Source: JBBQBQ01 sp038317685
Lineage (GTDB): Bacteria > Desulfobacterota > Desulfuromonadia > Desulfuromonadales > DDH964
Direction: 5' to 3'
Assembly: GCA_038317685.1 (NCBI GenBank)
Contig: JBBQBQ010000114.1
Coordinates: 1-10,542, forward strand
Length of the DNA stretch: 10,542 nucleotides
Shown: positions 6,528-10,542 of the stretch, in pieces
How the letters are laid out: every line of letters starts with the position of its first letter
Position numbering within the stretch: the stretch's first letter is position 1
Made by a program: the position numbers and the translations under genes
The notes under the pieces: model-generated
What the model saw: only the letters and a program-made list of their open reading frames with translations
Databases searched by the model: none
Told to the model about the DNA's origin: nothing

Positions 6528-8590
6528 TCGAGCCCTCGCTGCCGACACCGGGAGCGGGCCGGGGACTCTCCTTCCGCCCGGAGTGGCTGGTCGCCCTCGC
6601 CATAGTCGTCATCGGCAGCGCCCTCTGGTGGCCGGTCGGGAACTGGTATCGGGGCCATCTCCTCACCGACGAACGGAGACAACTCGCCGACGAGAGCACC
6701 ATCTTCAGCGAACGGCTCGGCTTTGCCATCGAACGGCGCCTCGCCCTTCTCGAAGGAGTGAGGGCCTTCGTCCTGCACGAACCCGACGCGCATCAAGGCA
6801 ACCTCGACCATTTTGACGACTTCGCCGGCAACCTGCTGGCCAGGACCAGCGGCATCAGGGCCATCTCCCTGGCCCCCGGCGGCGTCCTGGGGGATATTTA
6901 TCCCCGGGACGGGAACCAGGTCGCCCTCGGCCATGACCTTCAACACGACTCCCGGCCGGAGATCCGGCAAAGTATCGATGCGGCCATCGCCTCGCGCCAC
7001 ACGATCCTGAACGGCCCCTTCCCCCTCATCCTCGGAGGTGAAGGTCTGGTCGCCCGGCTCGCCGTTTTCGAGGGAGAAAAGTTCTGGGGGCTGGTGAACC
7101 TGGTCATGGACTTTCCAACGGTTCTCCGGGAGGCGGAATTCGACCGGATTCCCACGACCATGCGGCTGGCCCTGCGCAACCCGAGGGGGGAGGTGGTGTT
7201 CGGCACGGCGCCGGTCTTTGCCGGGACTCCGGTGATCAGCCGGCTTCCTTTCGAGGTGCCAGGCTGGGAACTGGGCGCGCTCCCGGCGGCGGGCTGGGAT
7301 GCCCTGATCGCCGGCCGCCTGCTCCTGTTCCGGCTGGCCGGGATGGGCGGCGTGTCCCTGTTGGCTCTGACGGCTTTCCTGGCCCTCCGCTACCAGTCCT
7401 CCCTGACCCGGGAGGTCCGACTCCGCACTGCCAGCCTCGCCGGGGAGTTGGCGGCCCGGCGCGTCTCCGAAGCCTCGCTGGCGGAGAGCCACCGCAGTCT
7501 GCAGGCCTTCCTCGACGCCATCCCCGAAACGGCTTTGCTTATGGACCGGGGAGGGGGCATCCTCGCCGCCAACCGCACCTTCCGGGAGCGGTTCGGGCCG
7601 GGCTCCGACGCCGTCATCAACGCCAACTATTTCGCCCTTCTCCCCCCGGAGTTGGCCGTCGACCGGAAGCTGATGGTGGACGAAGTCCTGCGGTCCGGGC
7701 AGGCGGTGCGCTTCGAAGACCAACGCGGGAAGCGGCTTCTGGCCAACCACATTCACCCGGTCCTGGATGCCGGCGGCGCCGTCGCCCAGATGGCGGTCCT
7801 CAGCCTCGATATCACCGAGCGCCGGCAACTGGAAGGACAGCTGCGTCATACCCAGAAACTGGACGCGATCGGCACTCTCGCTGCCGGTGTCTCCCATGAA
7901 TTCAACAACATCCTGACCGCCATCATCGGCCAGGCAAGCTTGCTGGAGATGAAGCTCCCCCCTGACAGTCCCCTCCTGGTCCATGCGGAGATGATTTTAA
8001 AATCGGCTGACCGGGCGGCCAAACTGACCACAGCCCTGCGCGCTTTCAGCCGCCAGCAGGTCACCGCTCCGGTCTGCATCGACCTCAATGAGCTCAGTCG
8101 CCATCTCGACGTGGCGTTTGGCGCACTCCTCGGCTCAAAAACGCGCCTGGTCTTTGAGCTTTCCGAGGGGCCCCTCCTGGTCCAGGTCGATACCGGTCTC
8201 GTCCAGCAGGCGCTGCTGAGCCTGGCGGCCAATGCCCGGGACGCCATGCCGCAGGGGGGAACCCTGACCATCACCACCCGCCGGATCTCTCTCGATGACC
8301 AATTCACCGAAAGCCACGGCGGGGGAGCCCCGGGTTATTATGCCCTGCTTGAGGTGACGGACACCGGAACGGGGATCGCACCGGACCACCTGGCCCGGAT
8401 CTTCGAACCATTTTTCTCAACCAAGGAAGTGGGCACGGGGACCGGATTGGGGCTTTCCAACGCTCTCGGCATCATCCGGCAACAGCATGGTTTTCTGACC
8501 TGCAGCAGCGCCCCGGGGGTCGGAACCACCTTCAATATTCTCCTGCCGCTGGTGGCCGGCGATCTTCGCCCCCACTCAGGCCGGACCTGA
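6515..8590 (+). CDS. Membrane CHASE-PAS histidine kinase
   Basis: A 691-residue membrane kinase. Helix 1 (about 24-41) and helix 2 (about 268-291) bracket an extracytoplasmic CHASE domain (about 75-205), recognised by 'GIRAISLAPGG', 'YPRDGNQVALGHDL', 'LNGPFPLILGGEGLVARLAVF' and 'FWGLVNLVMDF'. CHASE domains bind small extracellular ligands, such as cytokinin-type molecules in some plant and bacterial kinases; the ligand here is unknown. A coiled coil and a PAS domain (about 325-435) follow. The kinase core has H461 in HEFNN, N573, DTGTGI (616-621), FEPFF (630-634) and GTGLGL (642-647). There is no receiver. The ATG overlaps the end of the preceding kinase by 13 bases, and GGAGG (6506-6510) lies only four bases upstream, suggesting translational coupling. 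Its kinase core resembles that of the preceding gene, consistent with tandem duplication of the module. Confidence 0.93.
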   Translation: MPDLIEPSLPTPGAGRGLSFRPEWLVALAIVVIGSALWWPVGNWYRGHLLTDERRQLADESTIFSERLGFAIERRLALLEGVRAFVLHEPDAHQGNLDHFDDFAGNLLARTSGIRAISLAPGGVLGDIYPRDGNQVALGHDLQHDSRPEIRQSIDAAIASRHTILNGPFPLILGGEGLVARLAVFEGEKFWGLVNLVMDFPTVLREAEFDRIPTTMRLALRNPRGEVVFGTAPVFAGTPVISRLPFEVPGWELGALPAAGWDALIAGRLLLFRLAGMGGVSLLALTAFLALRYQSSLTREVRLRTASLAGELAARRVSEASLAESHRSLQAFLDAIPETALLMDRGGGILAANRTFRERFGPGSDAVINANYFALLPPELAVDRKLMVDEVLRSGQAVRFEDQRGKRLLANHIHPVLDAGGAVAQMAVLSLDITERRQLEGQLRHTQKLDAIGTLAAGVSHEFNNILTAIIGQASLLEMKLPPDSPLLVHAEMILKSADRAAKLTTALRAFSRQQVTAPVCIDLNELSRHLDVAFGALLGSKTRLVFELSEGPLLVQVDTGLVQQALLSLAANARDAMPQGGTLTITTRRISLDDQFTESHGGGAPGYYALLEVTDTGTGIAPDHLARIFEPFFSTKEVGTGTGLGLSNALGIIRQQHGFLTCSSAPGVGTTFNILLPLVAGDLRPHSGRT

Positions 8591-8633
8591 ATCGGGACCA
8601 TCCCCGGCCACCTTCTTTCGTCAAGGAGTTCCC

Positions 8634-9746
8634 ATGGAGCAGCAGGCCCATATCCTCATCGTCGACGACGACCCCTTTACCCTCGAATCGACCGCCATGC
8701 TGGTCCGGGAGTTCGGCTACCAGGCAACGGCCTGCGACCGGGCGAAGCTGGCCCTGGAGGTGCTGCGCGGGACGCCGGTCGATGTGGTTCTGACCGACGT
8801 CAAGATGCCCGAAATCACCGGCATCCAACTCCTTGAACAGATCCACATCGAGGAACCCGAAATGCCGGTGATCCTGATGACCGCCTATGCCGAACTCGAT
8901 ACCGCGGTCGAAGCGATCAAGATGGGGGCGACGGACTTTCTGATCAAACCCTACCGCCCCCTGCAACTCAGCCACAGCCTTAAAAAAGCCGTCGATTTCC
9001 GGCGGCTCAAGACCATCGAGCGGGATTACAAAATGACCCTGGAGGATACGGTCCGGAAGCGGACCGAGGAGCTCTCGGCGGCTCTGGTCCGGGTGGAGGA
9101 GGCCAGCACCGAGATGATCAAGCGGCTGATCGTCGCTTCCGAATACCGGGACGACGACACCGGCACCCACATCCGCAGGATCGGGCTCTTTTCCAGTCTC
9201 CTGGCCGAGAAACTCGGATTCCCGGCCGACCGGGTCGAGATGCTCGGTTTCGCCAGCATCATGCACGACGTCGGCAAGATCGGGATTCCGGACACCACCC
9301 TCCTCAAGCCCGGCCGCTTGACCACCGAGGAATTCAACATCATCAAGACCCATACCGTCATCGGCGAGAAGATTCTCTCCGGCTCCTCCTACGCCAACAT
9401 CCAACTGGCCGCGTCCATCGCCCTCAACCATCATGAACGCTGGGACGGCGGCGGTTACCCCAACGGACTGAAAGGAGAAGCGATCCCCATCGAGGGGCGA
9501 ATCGTCATGCTCGTCGATCAGTATGACGCCCTGCGCAGCAAACGGCCCTACAAACCGGCCTTCGGCCACGCCACCGCCTGCCGGATCATCCTTGAAGGGG
9601 ATGGCCGCACCCTCCCGGCCCATTTCGACCCCGCCATTCTCGGCGTCTTTGCCGAGATCAGGGACCAATTCGCCGAGGTTTTTGACACCAACCAGGATGA
9701 GTTGGAGTTCGAGCCGCCGGACGATCTTGCCCCCAGGGAGCAGTAA
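8634..9746 (+). CDS. Response regulator with HD-GYP phosphodiesterase output (RpfG-like)
   Basis: A 370-residue soluble regulator. The receiver (about 5-120) has D11-D13, phospho-acceptor D55 in 'TDVKMP', T83 and K105. A helical linker (about 122-165) leads to an HD-GYP domain (about 163-350) with H179 in 'DDTGTHIRRIG', HD 211-212 in 'HDVGKIGIPD', H240 in 'KTHTVIG', HH 266-267 in 'NHHERWDGGGYPNGLKG' and D295 in 'DQYDAL'. All metal-binding and GYP signature residues are present, so an active phosphodiesterase is expected. The known substrate of this family is cyclic di-GMP, and some members cleave 3',3'-cGAMP. Start: AAGGAG at 8623-8628. It is the last gene of the run, 43 bases after the CHASE kinase, and the only separate response regulator here, so it is the likely target of the local kinases. 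RpfG is the best-known example of this architecture; the similarity is architectural only. Confidence 0.94.
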   Translation: MEQQAHILIVDDDPFTLESTAMLVREFGYQATACDRAKLALEVLRGTPVDVVLTDVKMPEITGIQLLEQIHIEEPEMPVILMTAYAELDTAVEAIKMGATDFLIKPYRPLQLSHSLKKAVDFRRLKTIERDYKMTLEDTVRKRTEELSAALVRVEEASTEMIKRLIVASEYRDDDTGTHIRRIGLFSSLLAEKLGFPADRVEMLGFASIMHDVGKIGIPDTTLLKPGRLTTEEFNIIKTHTVIGEKILSGSSYANIQLAASIALNHHERWDGGGYPNGLKGEAIPIEGRIVMLVDQYDALRSKRPYKPAFGHATACRIILEGDGRTLPAHFDPAILGVFAEIRDQFAEVFDTNQDELEFEPPDDLAPREQ

Positions 9747-9810
9747 CCGTCCGCCGGCGGGCAACCACCCTTACCCCTTGCCGCCGCCATGCCGGGCGCA
9801 CCCACGCAAA

Positions 9811-9839
9811 CGCCCCGAGACCAAAAGGGTCTCGGGGCG
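9811..9839. terminator. Rho-independent, probably bidirectional terminator between convergent genes
   Basis: A perfect 12-bp stem, CGCCCCGAGACC (9811-9822) with GGTCTCGGGGCG (9828-9839), closes a five-base loop. AATTTGTT follows on the plus strand and GTTTGC on the minus strand, so the T-tracts are short both ways. It lies between the stop of the HD-GYP regulator (9746) and the stop of the convergent modC gene (9887) and could serve both. A separate 10-bp palindrome at 9751-9760 (CCGCCGGCGG) has no T-run. Confidence 0.8.
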
Positions 9840-9886
9840 AATTTGTTCCAATGAGAGGCAGATGCTTCCTCTCTTTTCCCAGCCCC

Positions 9887-10542
9887 TCAGTAAAGCCGGC
9901 GAAAGGCCGAGGCCTTGATGACGGCGATGATGGCGCTCCCCGGTTCCAGGCCGAGATCGGTGACCGCCTCGCGGACCACTTGCGAAATCAGCCGCTGCCC
10001 TCCGCAGTCGAGTTCCACGCCGATGCGGCGCCCCGCCTCAAAGACCTTGCTCACCCGGCAGGCCAGCAGGTTGCGGGCACTGGTCGCTTCGGGGTGCCGT
10101 TTGAAGAGGGTGATCTCCTTGGAGGAGAGTTCGAACATTCCATTGGACCCCTCGCCGCCGGCGGAGAGGATGATCTGCTGGTCCCCCCACCGGTAGATGA
10201 ACATGTCGTCGGCGCCGCTTCGGTCACGCAGCTCCAGGAGGTTGATGTATCCGGCATGGCTGCTTCCCATGCGGCCCAGAGCGAGATTTTCTGCGGAGGT
10301 TTGGGCGACCAGGGAGCCTCCGGCAAATTCGAGAACCTGATCGGTCATGAGCCGCATTTCGTTGAGGGAGTGGCTGATAAAGAGCAGGGGAATCTCGAAT
10401 TCGGCGAAGACCTTTTTCAGATACGGAATGATCTGGTATTTGAGCCTTTCGTCGAGGCCGGTGAGCGGTTCGTCCAGCAAGATCAACCGCGGGCAGGACA
10501 GGACGGTGCGGCCCAGGGCCACCCGCTGGCGCTCGCCGCCGG
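9887..10542 (-). CDS. modC: Molybdate ABC transporter ATP-binding protein ModC, C-terminal part (5' end beyond window)
   Basis: Partial gene: the reading frame runs off the right edge and 217 complete codons are visible. It opens inside the ABC signature, GGERQRVALGR, continues with Walker B and D-loop 'LILLDEPLTGLD', then the H-loop 'LLFISHSLNEM'. The 'YQIIPYLKKVFAEFEIP' stretch matches the ModC pattern more closely than general importer ATPases. A regulatory C-terminal region ends in a TOBE/Mop-like domain ('SARNLLACRVSKV' to the end), which in ModC binds oxyanion. The Walker A motif and Q-loop lie outside the window. ModC energises import of molybdate, needed for molybdopterin enzymes such as nitrate reductase and formate dehydrogenase. 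Other modABC genes would be expected upstream on the minus strand, right of the window. A sulfate or tungstate transporter ATPase remains an alternative. Confidence 0.87.
   Translation of the reverse strand, partial: GGERQRVALGRTVLSCPRLILLDEPLTGLDERLKYQIIPYLKKVFAEFEIPLLFISHSLNEMRLMTDQVLEFAGGSLVAQTSAENLALGRMGSSHAGYINLLELRDRSGADDMFIYRWGDQQIILSAGGEGSNGMFELSSKEITLFKRHPEATSARNLLACRVSKVFEAGRRIGVELDCGGQRLISQVVREAVTDLGLEPGSAIIAVIKASAFRRLY

Noticed and set aside
6422..7984. 520-codon open frame on the minus strand opposite the CHASE kinase
   Set aside because: It is low in recognisable motifs and rich in G, E, Q, D and P, typical of antisense translation of GC-rich coding DNA. The plus strand encodes well-supported kinases.
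9751..9760. CCGCCGGCGG palindrome just after the HD-GYP stop as terminator
   Set aside because: It has no loop and no following T-tract; the 9811-9839 hairpin is a far better terminator.
8532..9764. 410-codon open frame on the minus strand opposite the HD-GYP regulator
   Set aside because: Same reason: the plus-strand frame contains complete receiver and HD-GYP motifs.
1..10542. CRISPR arrays, tRNA/rRNA genes, insertion sequences, toxin-antitoxin or defence genes
   Set aside because: Read for direct repeats, transposase motifs and RNA-gene structure by eye; nothing supportable was seen.

Overview
The window is GC-rich and gene-dense. It looks like chromosome from a Geobacter/Desulfuromonas-type bacterium (Desulfuromonadales or a relative). 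The lineage is an inference from high GC third positions, a c-type-haem periplasmic sensor fused to a histidine kinase, and a dense set of PAS/HAMP/CHASE kinases of the style common in that group. No 16S rRNA or other phylogenetic marker is present.

Layout. A radical SAM/SPASM protein lies on the minus strand (123-1304). It is divergent from a run of five plus-strand signalling genes (1541-9746), and the 236-bp gap between them holds one good sigma70-like promoter facing each way. The five genes are: (1) a membrane hybrid kinase with a Tll0287-like (DUF3365) c-haem sensor, HAMP, PAS, HisKA/HATPase and a C-terminal receiver; (2) a small PAS protein with a GGDEF-like domain that has lost its catalytic residues; (3) a soluble receiver-PAS-kinase; (4) a membrane CHASE-PAS-kinase that overlaps gene 3 by 13 bp; (5) a receiver/HD-GYP response regulator with an intact phosphodiesterase site. 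A 12-bp-stem hairpin at 9811-9839 separates this run from a convergent minus-strand gene, cut by the window edge, for the ATPase ModC of a molybdate ABC transporter.

How the genes may work together (inference). Three kinases carry three different inputs: periplasmic haem/redox or gas, an extracytoplasmic CHASE ligand, and cytoplasmic PAS/receiver signals. Only one separate output regulator is encoded, and its output is a cyclic-dinucleotide phosphodiesterase, not a DNA-binding domain. The degenerate GGDEF protein may add a non-catalytic sensing or binding role. The set reads as a local many-to-one circuit that ties respiratory or environmental state to cyclic-dinucleotide levels. Nothing here clearly belongs to a defence system, CRISPR array, mobile element or RNA gene.
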